DNA of 64,000 nt from Cylindrospermopsis curvispora GIHE-G1 (GTDB lineage: Bacteria > Cyanobacteriota > Cyanobacteriia > Cyanobacteriales > Nostocaceae): assembly GCF_014489415.1 (NCBI RefSeq), contig NZ_CP060822.1, positions 2,713,501-2,777,500 of the forward strand. Reading direction: 5' to 3'. The notes under the pieces are model-generated. The model did not search any database, had not been told where the DNA came from, and was given only the letters and a program-made list of their open reading frames with translations. Below are positions 1 to 9,581 of the stretch, piece after piece. How positions within the stretch are numbered: position 1 is the first letter of the stretch; every line of letters starts with the position of its first letter. Position numbers and translations under genes: made by a program.

Positions 1-344
1 TAAATTTAGGTATCCGGGATGCTGCTGCTTTAGCTGAAGTTATTCAAACAGCTCACCAGCAAGGAAAAGATATTGGTAACATCCAGATTCTGCAGCAGTA
101 TGAACGCTGGCGCAAAAATGAAAATTTGGCGATTTTAGGGTTTACAGACCTATTAGACCGTATATTCTCCAATAACATCTTACCTATGGTCATTATTCGT
201 CGTCTAGGTTTATGGTTAATGCAGAGGATACCCATATTAAAGGTTTTTGCCCTAAAATTAATGATTGGTTTCCAGGGTAGAACCCCCCAATTAGCTCAAT
301 TATCGCTAAATACCAACTTCCATGGACTAAATAACCAGTTATGA
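1..344 (+). CDS. UbiH/Coq6-family FAD-dependent hydroxylase, C-terminal part (5' truncated by window)
   Basis: The frame is open from base 3 to the TGA at 342-344 and has no start inside the window. It begins with NLGIRDAAALAEVI, the conserved C-terminal FAD-contact segment of UbiH/UbiF/Coq6 aromatic-ring hydroxylases (GxNLGxRDAxxLAE). A helical stretch follows with hydrophobic and basic residues (LPMVIIRRLGLWLMQ), as in the family's tail. The family inserts hydroxyls into quinone precursors and related rings using NAD(P)H and O2; the exact substrate cannot be read from this fragment. A dispersed repeat starts directly after the stop. Confidence 0.8.
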   Translation, partial: NLGIRDAAALAEVIQTAHQQGKDIGNIQILQQYERWRKNENLAILGFTDLLDRIFSNNILPMVIIRRLGLWLMQRIPILKVFALKLMIGFQGRTPQLAQLSLNTNFHGLNNQL

Positions 345-345
345 T

Positions 346-463
346 TAAGTGGGTGAGTGGAATTAAATATAAGACCAACGTAGGTTGGGTTGAAGTATGA
401 AACCCAACACCACGGGTCTCGTTACTCGACCCATCCTACAAATAATTGTGCCTCCCTACTTAC
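346..463 (+). repeat. Dispersed MITE-like repeat, copy A
   Basis: About 118 bp beginning TAAGTGGGTGAGTGGAATTA and ending CCTCCCTACTTA. The two ends form an imperfect terminal inverted repeat (AAGTGGGTGAGTGG against AAGTAGGGAGGC). Inside is a further inverted pair, GTAGGTTGGGTT and AACCCAAC. Copies occur at 5806-5926, 10372-10488 and 14923-15034, with shortened forms at 18357-18398 and 21722-21765. It starts two bases after the stop of the upstream gene and ends at the start codon of the next, so it may supply processing or termination signals. There is no coding capacity. Confidence 0.8.
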
Positions 464-464
464 T

Positions 465-1070
465 ATGATTACAAAAACTACTAAATTGATATCGCTTGTA
501 TCGGTTATTTCACTTCCCTTAGTTAGTTTGTTTATACATAATCACTACACAACTGGTCAAACTCCAACTATTAGCCAATTAGCACAAGTAAAATCCATAT
601 GGCAGCGGTTTTCCTCCCAGGAAGGAAAATTTAGCGTGTTGTTTCCGGGTACACCAAGGCTTAGCCAGCAAAAGATGACCAGTGATAATGGGGAACTACA
701 GGTAAATCTATTTACCGTAAATCGTCCCCAGGAGGAGGCAAAATATACGGTTGCCTACATTGATTATCCAGCACAATATATTCAATTGTTACGAAGTAGA
801 AATCTGGTAGAACAAGCTATAGAGCAGGGCAAAAGTACAGCATTACAGAGAGTTCGGGGAACTATTGTCAGTGAAGAAAAAAAGACCTTGGGTGATAATG
901 TGGGCATGGAAGTGAATTATACTACTCCTGACGGTAAAGTTGTCAAGCAGAGAATATTTTTAGTTGACAACAGATTTTATCAGATTACTGCGGAAACCAC
1001 TCAAAAAAGACAAAGGTTTTTGACTAGAAGTATGCAGGGTTTTTGTGATTCTTTTAAGTTGTTACCATAA
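465..1070 (+). CDS. Exported or membrane-anchored cyanobacterial protein of unknown function
   Basis: 201 residues from the ATG at 465. The frame also runs back to 390, but those codons lie inside the dispersed repeat, so 465 is preferred. Residues about 6-25 form a hydrophobic signal or anchor (LISLVSVISLPLVSLFI). The mature part contains FSVLFPGTPRLSQQ, followed by a compact beta-rich segment and ending in a helix (FLTRSMQGFCDSFKLLP). Short secreted proteins with this 'F-x-V-x-F-P-G-x-P' opening are widespread in cyanobacteria, but I know of no assigned function. It precedes the transglycosylase gene by 105 bp on the same strand. Confidence 0.7.
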   Translation: MITKTTKLISLVSVISLPLVSLFIHNHYTTGQTPTISQLAQVKSIWQRFSSQEGKFSVLFPGTPRLSQQKMTSDNGELQVNLFTVNRPQEEAKYTVAYIDYPAQYIQLLRSRNLVEQAIEQGKSTALQRVRGTIVSEEKKTLGDNVGMEVNYTTPDGKVVKQRIFLVDNRFYQITAETTQKRQRFLTRSMQGFCDSFKLLP

Positions 1071-1175
1071 AGTTATGTTCCCGAATATCCTATGAAATGG
1101 CAGATTGATTCCCAAAGTTTTTGAGCTAGTGCTAGATTGGCAAAAAACCGTTGGCTAGGCTAGAAGTAAGTATTC

Positions 1176-3350
1176 ATGTTAAAAAAACTACAAAACAAGC
1201 AAGTCTATTTAATTACAGGAGCAGGGCTGGGCGCCTTTCTCTTAGGTGTGGGGTTCTCATTTCCCCAGGCGCAAAAAACCTTGAGCAAATGGTTTGACCC
1301 CAGTCAGGTAGAAGCAAATCAGTCAATTCAAATGGACCAATCTCCTTCAGCTATTGGCATGACTGTGGCTCAATCTTTACCAGAAAGATCGAGTAAGCTC
1401 AGGGAAATTGCTGAAAAAGGAAACTCTCCAGACCGAGAAAGGGCCCGCTATGTGTTGGCTAGTGATTATATTCAAACTAATCAAGGTAAACCAGCGTTGG
1501 AATTATTGGTGGGTTTGGAAAAAGATTATCCAGTTTTGGCACCTTATATTTTATTGAAACAAGCCCAGGCTCAAGATATGTTGGGGGAAAAAGGGTTAGC
1601 TTCTGACCTGCGTCAAAGGGTATTAAGGGATTATGCAAAAAGTCCCGCAGCGGTGAAAGCTATGTATCTCATTGGACAGCCAAAACTACAGGAACGGGCG
1701 ATCGCCGAATTTCCTTCCCATCCGCTAACCTGGGAAATTATCCGCAATCGTCTGCGAGAAAACCCTAATCAACCCAAATTACAATTAATATTGGCTAAGT
1801 ATGCTGGTGATGAACCAGGAACTGTAGGTTTTTTACATAGCTTGGTTCCCCAATCTTCACTTACCCCAGCAGATTGGGAAGTGATTGGTGCAGCATATTG
1901 GGATAATAATGAGTTTGTTAAAGCCAGCAGTGCTTACAAAAATGCTCCTCAAACTGCTAAAAATCTATATCGTATTGCCAGGGGCTTACAAATAGACAAC
2001 AAACGGGAATCAGCAATTGTAATTTATAAACAACAAGTCAAGCTGTTTCCTAAAGAGAAAGAAACAGGAACAGCCCTATTAAGACTGGCAGAAATGGCTT
2101 CTGGGAAGGATGCCATACCCTATCTTGACCAAATAATTGCTCAATTCCCTTCTCAAGCACCACAAGCACTAGCACAAAAGGCTAAATTGCTGACCAGTCT
2201 CAAGGATAATCAGTCAGCTAATCAAACCTGGAAATTACTTCTAAGTAAATATAGCAGTTCTGATGCTGCCACAGAATACCGTTGGCAAACTGCCCTGAAT
2301 AAAGCTAAAAACCGGGATTATATTGGTGCATGGGAGTGGGCACAACCAATTCCTACCCAGAATCCTGGCAGCATTTTGGCACCAAGAGCCAGTTTTTGGG
2401 TAGGTAAATGGGCAAGTCTACTGGGTAAAAACGAGGAAGCTCGTAAGTCCTATGAGTACGTACTCGCTAACTTTCCCCAGTCCTATTATGCTTGGCGTTC
2501 CGCTAGAATCCTGGGATGGGATGTGGGTGATTTTAATAATTTACGCCTACTCAATCCCCAAATTACCTCACCCCAACGTCCTTTACCCCCTGCTGGTACG
2601 GATACTTTCAAAGAACTGTATTTAATGGCACAAGATCGGGATGCCTGGTATGAATGGGAGACGGGATTTAAAAATAACAATCAGCCCACGGTAAAAGAAC
2701 AGTTCACGGAAGGATTGATGCGTTTAGTAAAGGGTGATAACCTAATTGGGATTGCTAAGATATCTCGATTAGAAGATAGGGAAACCCCGGAGGAGAGGGC
2801 GGAATATGGTGCTTTAAGTAAACAAATTACTTATTGGCAAGCACGTTATCCCATGTTGTACTTAGAACCAATACAGAAGTGGGCTTCATCTCGTCAGTTG
2901 AATCCGCTGCTGGTAATAGCTTTAATGAGACAGGAATCAATGTTCCAACCTAAAATTAAATCAGTAGCCGGTGCTGTGGGTTTAATGCAAGTGATGCCAA
3001 ATACAGCTAAATGGATAGCACCACAAATTAGTGTGGATATGAAGACTATTAACCTGGAAGACCCCAATGATAATATTATGTTGGGAACTTGGTATTTAGA
3101 TCATACCCACCAGCAATATAATAATAATTCCATGTTGGCGATCGCCAGTTATAATGCAGGCCCTGGCAACGTTGCCAAGTGGTTACGAACCATACCCAAA
3201 CAGGATCCCGACGAATTTGTGGAAGAAATACCCTTTGGGGAAACCAGAAATTATGTGCGTCAGGTGTTGGGGAATTATTGGAATTACTTACGGTTGTATA
3301 ACCCAGAGATTTCAGCGCTAGTTAGTAAATACGCCAAATCTGGAAATTAA
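1176..3350 (+). CDS. Lytic transglycosylase, Slt70-like
   Basis: 724 residues. An N-terminal hydrophobic segment (about residues 11-30, VYLITGAGLGAFLLGVGFSF) exports or anchors it. A long TPR-like alpha superhelix fills residues about 60-540, and a soluble lytic transglycosylase (SLT) domain the last 150. SLT signatures are ALMRQES with the catalytic Glu587, GLMQVMPNTA, and IASYNAGPGNV with PFGETRNYVRQV. The family cleaves the MurNAc-GlcNAc bond of peptidoglycan, forming 1,6-anhydro ends. Domain order and length match E. coli Slt70. The 60-bp gap to tatC suggests possible co-transcription. Confidence 0.9.
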   Translation: MLKKLQNKQVYLITGAGLGAFLLGVGFSFPQAQKTLSKWFDPSQVEANQSIQMDQSPSAIGMTVAQSLPERSSKLREIAEKGNSPDRERARYVLASDYIQTNQGKPALELLVGLEKDYPVLAPYILLKQAQAQDMLGEKGLASDLRQRVLRDYAKSPAAVKAMYLIGQPKLQERAIAEFPSHPLTWEIIRNRLRENPNQPKLQLILAKYAGDEPGTVGFLHSLVPQSSLTPADWEVIGAAYWDNNEFVKASSAYKNAPQTAKNLYRIARGLQIDNKRESAIVIYKQQVKLFPKEKETGTALLRLAEMASGKDAIPYLDQIIAQFPSQAPQALAQKAKLLTSLKDNQSANQTWKLLLSKYSSSDAATEYRWQTALNKAKNRDYIGAWEWAQPIPTQNPGSILAPRASFWVGKWASLLGKNEEARKSYEYVLANFPQSYYAWRSARILGWDVGDFNNLRLLNPQITSPQRPLPPAGTDTFKELYLMAQDRDAWYEWETGFKNNNQPTVKEQFTEGLMRLVKGDNLIGIAKISRLEDRETPEERAEYGALSKQITYWQARYPMLYLEPIQKWASSRQLNPLLVIALMRQESMFQPKIKSVAGAVGLMQVMPNTAKWIAPQISVDMKTINLEDPNDNIMLGTWYLDHTHQQYNNNSMLAIASYNAGPGNVAKWLRTIPKQDPDEFVEEIPFGETRNYVRQVLGNYWNYLRLYNPEISALVSKYAKSGN

Positions 3351-3410
3351 CCAACGGTAAAAAGATAAAATGTAAAATAGTTAAGGAATGTTGCCAACTC
3401 AACCCAACTC

Positions 3411-4199
3411 ATGACACCTTTACCAGAAACAGAGACAGAAACCATAGATTTTGCTGAGGACACCAGTAATTTACCTGTGGACCCCCTAGATGAACTCCCA
3501 GACGAAGTGGAAATGCCGTTTTTTGACCATCTGGAAGAACTGCGACGGCGGATTTTCTATTCTTTAATTGCGGTGGTAGTAGGTATTGTGGGTTGTTTTC
3601 TAGTAGTCAAACCCCTGGTGCGACTACTAGAAATACCAGCTCAAGGGATTAAATTTTTGCAATTAGCACCGGGAGAGTATTTTTTCGTCTCCCTCAAGGT
3701 TGCTGGTTATAGCGGGTTAGTTCTATCCAGTCCCGTGATTCTTTACCAAATTATTCAATTTGTCTTACCCGGTTTAACTCGTCGTGAACGCCGACTATTA
3801 GCTCCCATAGTTTTTGGCTCTAGTATATTGTTTTTAGGTGGATTAGTATTTGCCTATTTATTACTTATTCCTGCCGCTTTACAATTTTTTGTTAAGTATG
3901 GAGCTGACGTAGTAGAACAGCTATGGTCAATTGAAAAATATTTTGAATTTATTCTGTTGCTATTATTTAGTACTGGTTTAGCCTTTCAAATTCCAGTTAT
4001 TCAATTATTGCTAAGCAAGTTAGGAATTGTTTCGTCACAGCAAATGCTCAATGGTTGGAGACTGGTGATTATGTTATCTATGATTTTAGGAGCAGTGTTA
4101 ACACCCTCCACCGATCCCCTCACCCAAAGTCTATTAGCAGGAGCAGTCCTGGCTTTATATTTTGGTGGTGTTGGTTTAGTCAAACTAACGGAGAAATAA
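3411..4199 (+). CDS. tatC: Sec-independent protein translocase subunit TatC
   Basis: 262 residues. An acidic N-terminal extension of about 38 residues (rich in Glu/Asp) precedes the TatC core, which opens with [18 protein letters not shown], the conserved cytoplasmic motif that binds the twin-arginine signal. Six hydrophobic helices follow, with the family's [16 protein letters not shown] and PGLTRRERR loops and a conserved C-terminal segment around [13 protein letters not shown]. TatC is the membrane receptor for folded proteins with RR signal peptides, acting with TatA/B at plasma and thylakoid membranes. Length is typical of cyanobacterial TatC. Confidence 0.95.
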   Translation: MTPLPETETETIDFAEDTSNLPVDPLDELPDEVEMPFFDHLEELRRRIFYSLIAVVVGIVGCFLVVKPLVRLLEIPAQGIKFLQLAPGEYFFVSLKVAGYSGLVLSSPVILYQIIQFVLPGLTRRERRLLAPIVFGSSILFLGGLVFAYLLLIPAALQFFVKYGADVVEQLWSIEKYFEFILLLLFSTGLAFQIPVIQLLLSKLGIVSSQQMLNGWRLVIMLSMILGAVLTPSTDPLTQSLLAGAVLALYFGGVGLVKLTEK

Positions 4200-4245
4200 C
4201 CGTTTAGTATTAGTTTAGTCTTAATTAGTGTTGTTGGTGCTGGTT

Positions 4246-5004
4246 ATGGCAGGACATAGTAAATGGGCAAATATTAAACGTCAAAAAGCGGTAGTAGATG
4301 CCAAAAAAGGCAGTGTTTTCACTCAACTTTCCCGGGCAATTATTATTGCTGCTAAAAATGGCATACCAGATCCCACAGGAAATTTCCAACTGCGAACAGC
4401 TATTGATAAAGCTAAAGCAGCAGGTATCCCCAATGATAATATTGAAAGGGCGATCGCCAAAGGAGCGGGTACTTTAGGTAGTGATAGTAATAGTTTGGAA
4501 GAGATTCGCTACGAAGGTTATGGACCAGGTGGGGTAGCCATATTAGTGGAAGCATTAACAGACAACCGCAATCGAACCGCAGCGGATTTACGGGTTGCTT
4601 TCAGTAAAAATGGGGGAAATCTGGGAGAAACTGGTTGTGTCAGTTGGATGTTTACCCAAAGGGGAGTTTGTATAGTTACAGGGGTGGAGGATGAAGAAAA
4701 CCTATTAGAAGCATCCCTTGTCGGTGATGCTGAGAGCTATGAAATGATTGACCAACAAGTAGCTGAGGTTTTCACCCAGGTGTCCAACCTAGAGAAATTG
4801 AGTCAAACACTCAAAGCTAAAGACTTTAAACTCACAGAGGTGGAAATACGTTGGATTCCGCAAACTGAAGTGGAAGTTACCCATGTAGACCAAGCTAAGT
4901 CCCTGCTAAAACTGATTGACACCCTGGAAGGGTTGGATGATGTGCAAAGTGTAACAGCTAATTTTGATATGGCGGAAAATATTATCCAAGCATTTGCTAG
5001 ATGA
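4246..5004 (+). CDS. yebC: YebC/PmpR-family DNA-binding regulatory protein
   Basis: 252 residues from the ATG at 4246, which gives the family's invariant start MAGHSKWANIKRQKAVVDAKKG. The frame also opens six codons earlier (4228), but that adds only a hydrophobic stub. The conserved blocks LRTAIDKAKAAGIPNDNIERAIAKGAG, YEGYGPGGVAI, DNRNRTAADLR and FSKNGGNLGETGCVSWMF are all present. Family members bind DNA or act on translation, and the role in cyanobacteria is not settled. The gene ends 8 bp before the convergent stop of bioD. Confidence 0.93.
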   Translation: MAGHSKWANIKRQKAVVDAKKGSVFTQLSRAIIIAAKNGIPDPTGNFQLRTAIDKAKAAGIPNDNIERAIAKGAGTLGSDSNSLEEIRYEGYGPGGVAILVEALTDNRNRTAADLRVAFSKNGGNLGETGCVSWMFTQRGVCIVTGVEDEENLLEASLVGDAESYEMIDQQVAEVFTQVSNLEKLSQTLKAKDFKLTEVEIRWIPQTEVEVTHVDQAKSLLKLIDTLEGLDDVQSVTANFDMAENIIQAFAR

Positions 5005-5011
5005 ATCGAAC

Positions 5012-5704
5012 TCAACCAACCTTTAATCGAGACAGTACAGGAATTGTCAAGTTGGATCCAACCTCAGCCAGTGTTTCTAAGTCATTAACATTTTCTAGGT
5101 ATGGTAAACAACCCAAAACTGGAAAGTTAGTTAAAGACTCAATTAAATGGGTCGGAGTTAAATCCCCTATTTCTTCTTCCGAACGAGGTTGGTTACAATT
5201 CAAAACAATCCCCAATAAGTTTATTTTGGCTTGTCTAGCCAAAGCCGCATTAGCTACGGATTGAGCGATCGCACCTAATCTAACAGGAACAACCAAAACC
5301 GTTGGTAAACGCCATTCTCCCGCCAAATCAGCTACGGTCAATTCATCCGTTACGGGTGAACCTAAACCCCCGAGGGACTCCACCAGTAAAAAATCCCTTT
5401 CCCTTTGTAATTTGAGAAAAGTTCGCCAAACCAAACCCAAATCAATGGTCCGATTTTCCTTGGCCGCAGCAATTGGGGGTGCCAACGGTGCTTGGAAATA
5501 CAAAGGGGTGATTTCTTCCTCGGACTGATCTAAGGTAAAAAGTGACTGGTAGGTTTCTTTATCACCTACACCAGACTGTAAAGGTTTCATGATTCCCAAG
5601 CGACTTTGGGGAAAGTATTTTAGCCAGTAAGCCGCTATAGAACAGGTTAATATGGTCTTGCCAGCACCTGTATCAGTTCCAGCGATTAGTAGTGTGTTAG
5701 ACAA
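5012..5704 (-). CDS. bioD: Dethiobiotin synthetase
   Basis: 230 residues. The enzyme forms the ureido ring of dethiobiotin from 7,8-diaminononanoate, CO2 and ATP, the penultimate step of biotin synthesis. A P-loop GTDTGAGKT lies at residues 9-17, and [15 protein letters not shown] matches the BioD GAGG-type motif. The start codon is TTG: upstream in the same frame a TGA is reached with no ATG or GTG between. No other bio gene is adjacent. Minor alternative: a paralogous P-loop amidotransferase-like protein. Confidence 0.88.
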   Translation of the reverse strand: MSNTLLIAGTDTGAGKTILTCSIAAYWLKYFPQSRLGIMKPLQSGVGDKETYQSLFTLDQSEEEITPLYFQAPLAPPIAAAKENRTIDLGLVWRTFLKLQRERDFLLVESLGGLGSPVTDELTVADLAGEWRLPTVLVVPVRLGAIAQSVANAALARQAKINLLGIVLNCNQPRSEEEIGDLTPTHLIESLTNFPVLGCLPYLENVNDLETLAEVGSNLTIPVLSRLKVG

Positions 5705-5805
5705 TTTATTAGCGGGTATTCAGGTATGTTTCACAGTGAACAAATGGAAAAGGAGGATCCTAACACTACTATAGTATCACTTATGGGATAATTTATATTT
5801 TGGCG

Positions 5806-5926
5806 TAAGTAGGGAGGCACAATTATTTGTAGGATGGGTCGAGTAACGAGACCCATGGGGGTGTTGGGTTTCATATTTCAACCCAACCTACGTTCATCTT
5901 ATATTTAATTCCACCCACCCACCTAA
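5806..5926 (-). repeat. Dispersed MITE-like repeat, copy B
   Basis: Reverse-oriented, near full-length copy of the element at 346-463. It starts TAAGTAGGGAGGCACAATTA and ends with CCACCCACCCACCTAA on the plus strand. The central GGGTCGAGTAACGAGACCC arm pairs perfectly with the corresponding segment of copy A. It lies between the divergent bioD and aspartase genes. Confidence 0.78.
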
Positions 5927-5961
5927 TCTCCAATAAACTATCATTAACTATGTGAGTAATT

Positions 5962-7368
5962 ATGAGTAATATAGATTTTCGCATTGAACGGGATTCCATG
6001 GGCGATCGCCAAATTCCCAATAACGTATATTATGGGATCCAAACCCAACGCGCCCTGGAGAACTTCCCCATAAGTGGAATCAAGCCACTAGCCAGCTATG
6101 TAGATGCCTGTTTGTACATTAAGAAAGCAACTGCAATAGTTAATGGTGAGTTGAGTTGTATACCCTTAGATATAAGTAAAGCCATAGTTCAAGCGACAGA
6201 CGAAATACTAGGGGGGAAATTACGGGATCAGTTTGTGGTAGATGTTTACCAAGCAGGAGCAGGTACATCCCACCACATGAACATCAACGAAGTTCTAGCC
6301 AATCGAGCCCTAGAAATTTTGGGGGATGAGAAAGGAAATTACCAGCGGGTTAGTCCTAACGATCATGTTAACTATGGTCAGTCTACCAATGATGTCATTC
6401 CCACAGCTATTAGACTAGGTGGTTTATTGGCCCTAACCCAAACCCTACATCCCGTATTAGAAAAGGCAATTGCCACCCTAGAAGCAAAAGCGGTGGAATT
6501 TCAACACATTGTTAAATCGGGAAGAACCCACCTTCAGGACGCGGTTCCAGTGCGGTTAGGGGAGAATTTTCGAGCTTGGTCCCATATTCTTAGTGAACAT
6601 CAAAATCGCATATACACTGCTTCTGGGGATTTGATGGTCTTGGGTTTAGGGGGAAGTGCAGCTGGTACGGGAATGAACACTCACCCCGAATACCGCAAAA
6701 GGGTAGTGGAAGTGCTTTCCCAATTATTAGAAATTCCCCTGGAACCAGCGCCCCATTTAATGGCTGTTATGCAAAGTATGGGAGCATTTGTTAATACTTC
6801 TGGTGCAGTGCGCAATCTGGCACAGGATATGGTGAAAATTTCCCATGATTTACGCTTGATGGATTCTGGACCCAAAACCGGATTTAAAGAGATTCAATTA
6901 CCACCCGTACAACCAGGGTCTTCTATTATGCCAGGTAAGTATAATCCAGTTATGGCAGAAATGACATCTATGGTTTGTTTTCAGGTTATGGGATATGACC
7001 AGGCGATCGCTCTTGCTGCCCAAGCGGGACAATTAGAATTAAATGTGATGATGCCGCTTATAGCCTATAACTTGATTCATAGTATTGAGATATTAGGTAA
7101 TACAATTAGAGCTTTGACAGATAATTGTATTCAGGGTATTATTGCCAACAGAGAAAGATGTTTAGGTTATGCTGAGGGAAGTTTAGCTTTAGTTACAGCA
7201 TTAAATACTCATATTGGTTATTTAAATGCTGCTGCTGTAGCCAAGGAGTCCTTAGAAACGGGGAAATCTCTAAGACAAATTGTTTTGGAAAGGGGTCTAA
7301 TGACTGAAGAACAACTGGCCTTGGTTTTAGATTTGGAACAAATGAGTACTATTGTTCCACTGTGCTAA
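5962..7368 (+). CDS. aspA: Aspartate ammonia-lyase (aspartase/fumarase superfamily)
   Basis: 468 residues. The N-terminus FRIERDSMGDRQIPNNVYYGIQTQRA matches aspartases, and the superfamily signature GSSIMPGKYNPVMAEM lies near residues 319-334. The block SGRTHLQDAVPVRLG and QSTNDVIPTA supply active-site residues. The enzyme reversibly deaminates aspartate to fumarate and ammonia. Fumarase class II is the near alternative, but the 'DxMG..P.....GIQT.RA' opening and overall length favour aspartase. Canonical enzymes have PGKVNP; here it is PGKYNP. A HIP1 site lies in codons 14-17. Confidence 0.85.
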   Translation: MSNIDFRIERDSMGDRQIPNNVYYGIQTQRALENFPISGIKPLASYVDACLYIKKATAIVNGELSCIPLDISKAIVQATDEILGGKLRDQFVVDVYQAGAGTSHHMNINEVLANRALEILGDEKGNYQRVSPNDHVNYGQSTNDVIPTAIRLGGLLALTQTLHPVLEKAIATLEAKAVEFQHIVKSGRTHLQDAVPVRLGENFRAWSHILSEHQNRIYTASGDLMVLGLGGSAAGTGMNTHPEYRKRVVEVLSQLLEIPLEPAPHLMAVMQSMGAFVNTSGAVRNLAQDMVKISHDLRLMDSGPKTGFKEIQLPPVQPGSSIMPGKYNPVMAEMTSMVCFQVMGYDQAIALAAQAGQLELNVMMPLIAYNLIHSIEILGNTIRALTDNCIQGIIANRERCLGYAEGSLALVTALNTHIGYLNAAAVAKESLETGKSLRQIVLERGLMTEEQLALVLDLEQMSTIVPLC

Positions 7369-7456
7369 TTTTTTGGGGGAATGGGGAAACTTGAAACTCG
7401 CCTTTACAATCAATTTAAAATGAATTAAGTAAAATCAATTAACCACTCCTTAACTT

Positions 7457-8443
7457 ATGCTGACAACAAAACCACAAGTTAGTTTAATTAGAGCCACATC
7501 CTACCAACAGGATGCTTTAAAAGAATCCCTAACCACCCTATTAGATCCCCTGGGGGGAATAGGAGCTTTTGTTAAACCTGGAAACCGGGTACTATTGAAA
7601 CCCAATTTATTAACAGGTGCCCGACCCACCAAGGAATGTACCACTCGTCCAGAACTGATTCGCGCTGTTGCGCAGCAAGTGATAGAAGCTGGTGGCAAAC
7701 CTTTTCTAGGAGATAGTCCGGCGTTTGGTACTGCTAAGGGCGTGGCCACGGCCAATGGATTGCTGCCACTTTTAGAGGAGTTGAACATTCCCATTGTGGA
7801 ATTTCGTGGTCAACGTTATACCTGTCCTGAGGGTTCCGGAAAAAGCTATGAATTTAATCATCTGCTCTTGTCGAAGGAAGCTATGGAAGCAGATGTGATT
7901 ATTAATTTACCAAAAGTGAAATCCCACATGCAATTAACAGTCACTATGGGAGTAAAGAATTTGTTTGGTTGTGTCCCAGGAAAGATGAAAGCTTGGTGGC
8001 ACATGGAAGCAGGTAAAGATGCCAAAAAATTCGGAGAAATGTTGGTAGAAACTGCTAGAACAATTAATCCTAGTTTGACTATTTTGGATGGGATTATTGG
8101 TCATGAAGGTAATGGACCGAGTGGTGGTGAACCTCGTCAGCTAGGTGTTTTAGGCGCATCAGAGAATGTGTTTGCCCTAGACCGAGCAGTATTAGAAATA
8201 CTCAAAGTTGATCCCATGCAAGTACCTACCATGGTAGCTGCCCAAAATTTGGGTATTTCTCCTGAATTGACAGATATAGAATTTCCCCATTTATCTCCAG
8301 ATTTGTTACAAATAGAAGACTGGCGATTACCTGATAATTTAATGCCCATTGATTTTGCTATGCCCCGGGTAATTAAGTCAACTTTCAAACATCTTTATAT
8401 CCGGTTTATCAAGGAACCAATGGGTGCTTACAGTCGAGGTTAA
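7457..8443 (+). CDS. DUF362-domain protein
   Basis: 328 residues. The DUF362 signature is visible: KPGNRVLLKPNLL, then ADVIINLPKVKSHMQLTVTMGVKNLFGCVPGK and LTILDGIIGHEGNGPSGGEPRQLGVLGAS. Members often carry ferredoxin-type cysteines at the C-terminus; this one has none. The biochemical function is unknown; family members are often linked to iron-sulfur or redox proteins. It lies 88 bp downstream of aspA on the same strand. Confidence 0.8.
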   Translation: MLTTKPQVSLIRATSYQQDALKESLTTLLDPLGGIGAFVKPGNRVLLKPNLLTGARPTKECTTRPELIRAVAQQVIEAGGKPFLGDSPAFGTAKGVATANGLLPLLEELNIPIVEFRGQRYTCPEGSGKSYEFNHLLLSKEAMEADVIINLPKVKSHMQLTVTMGVKNLFGCVPGKMKAWWHMEAGKDAKKFGEMLVETARTINPSLTILDGIIGHEGNGPSGGEPRQLGVLGASENVFALDRAVLEILKVDPMQVPTMVAAQNLGISPELTDIEFPHLSPDLLQIEDWRLPDNLMPIDFAMPRVIKSTFKHLYIRFIKEPMGAYSRG

Positions 8444-8509
8444 AAGCCAAAGGGGTGGGAGTGGGGACTTATGGAAATGTGAAGTACGAGGAAAACAAAG
8501 ATAAAGTAG

Positions 8510-8539
8510 GTGACAAATCTTGTATGTAATTTATATAAT
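8510..8539 (+). promoter_or_regulatory. Candidate sigma70-type promoter for the protease gene
   Basis: GTGACA at 8510-8515 (five of six matches to the -35 consensus) is followed by 18 bp and a perfect TATAAT at 8534-8539. That is 33 bp upstream of the start codon at 8573. Nothing else in this 129-bp gap is recognisable. Confidence 0.4.
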
Positions 8540-8572
8540 GTGGTTGAGGTAGAGTTAAGGTTTTAACTAGCC

Positions 8573-9544
8573 ATGAACAGGGGTTTACTTAATCAAATAC
8601 TAGTAAAAAATTACATGGTGTCAGGATTTACTCTTTTAGTTTTTATGGCTACTGGGGTACAAGTGTGCTTGGCAGCAGGGGGAGTGGAAGAAATAGCGGA
8701 AAAAACCACCGTTAAAATCAATATCTTTGATAATCAAAAGGGCGAGGAAGCGGATGGAGGTTCAGGTGTAATTATTAATAAATCAGGTAGAATTTACACC
8801 GTATTAACCGCAAATCACGTTGTCTGCGATCTTGATGAAATCGCACTGGCGAGAAAAAGGGTAGCATGCGAAACGGGTCTTAAGTACACTATTCAGACCA
8901 GTACGGGTAAGGAATATCCTATTAAAGATCGTCAGGTACTACAGAAAGGACCAAGTGATCCAGATTTAGCAACAGTAACTTTTGAATCAGGGGAAAATTA
9001 TGCCGTAGCTGTTCTGGGAAACTCCGGTCAGGTGAAACTAGGTACTGATGTGATTGTGGCCGGATTTCCTGCCATTTTTGGCAACAAAGGTAAAAATAGG
9101 ACTTTCACTATTACGCCCGGTAAATTAGCTACTTTGAATCCCAAGGGACAAATGGGTTATAGTTTGGTATATAGTGCTGCTACTTATATTGGTAATAGTG
9201 GCGGGCCAGTGTTTGATGGTTCTGGTAGAGTTATTGGTATTCACGGATTAGCAGATATTGATCAGGATAGTGGTGAATCAGAAACCCGGGGTCGTAAACG
9301 CCCAAGAATTAGCGAAATAATTGGACAGAGGGAAACAGGAGCATCTTCCGGGAGAAAGACAGGGTTTAATGCGGGTATTCCCATTAATACCTTTTTCTCG
9401 TTGACGGGACAACAACCTCCCACCAGCGCTGTACAACCGGTACTTCCCCCTCCTCCACCAGTAGCTCCCGGTGATTCTCCCAGAAGACCCACTAGATACA
9501 AACCACCTAGTGTACCAGCAGTTTGCCCGGGTACTGTTTGTTAG
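8573..9544 (+). CDS. Exported trypsin-like serine protease
   Basis: 323 residues. The signal peptide runs to about residue 35 (GFTLLVFMATGVQVCLAAG). The chymotrypsin-fold triad is visible: His82 in TANHVV, Asp131 in DPDLATV and Ser209 in YIGNSGGPVFD. There is no PDZ domain, so it is not a full HtrA/Deg protease. The last 40 residues are proline-rich (PVLPPPPPVAPG). Such cyanobacterial proteases act in the periplasm or outside the cell; the substrate is unknown. The next gene starts 37 bp later with an excellent ribosome site, so the pair is probably one operon. Confidence 0.82.
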   Translation: MNRGLLNQILVKNYMVSGFTLLVFMATGVQVCLAAGGVEEIAEKTTVKINIFDNQKGEEADGGSGVIINKSGRIYTVLTANHVVCDLDEIALARKRVACETGLKYTIQTSTGKEYPIKDRQVLQKGPSDPDLATVTFESGENYAVAVLGNSGQVKLGTDVIVAGFPAIFGNKGKNRTFTITPGKLATLNPKGQMGYSLVYSAATYIGNSGGPVFDGSGRVIGIHGLADIDQDSGESETRGRKRPRISEIIGQRETGASSGRKTGFNAGIPINTFFSLTGQQPPTSAVQPVLPPPPPVAPGDSPRRPTRYKPPSVPAVCPGTVC

Positions 9545-9581
9545 ATTTGCAAAATTTAAGATTACACAGGAGGAGAATACT

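Noticed and set aside
5001-5264. 87-codon plus-strand frame over bioD
   Set aside because: Entirely antisense to the well-supported bioD gene, with no motif.
5962-7368. Fumarase class II
   Set aside because: The N-terminal block and length fit aspartase better, though the superfamily signature alone cannot decide.
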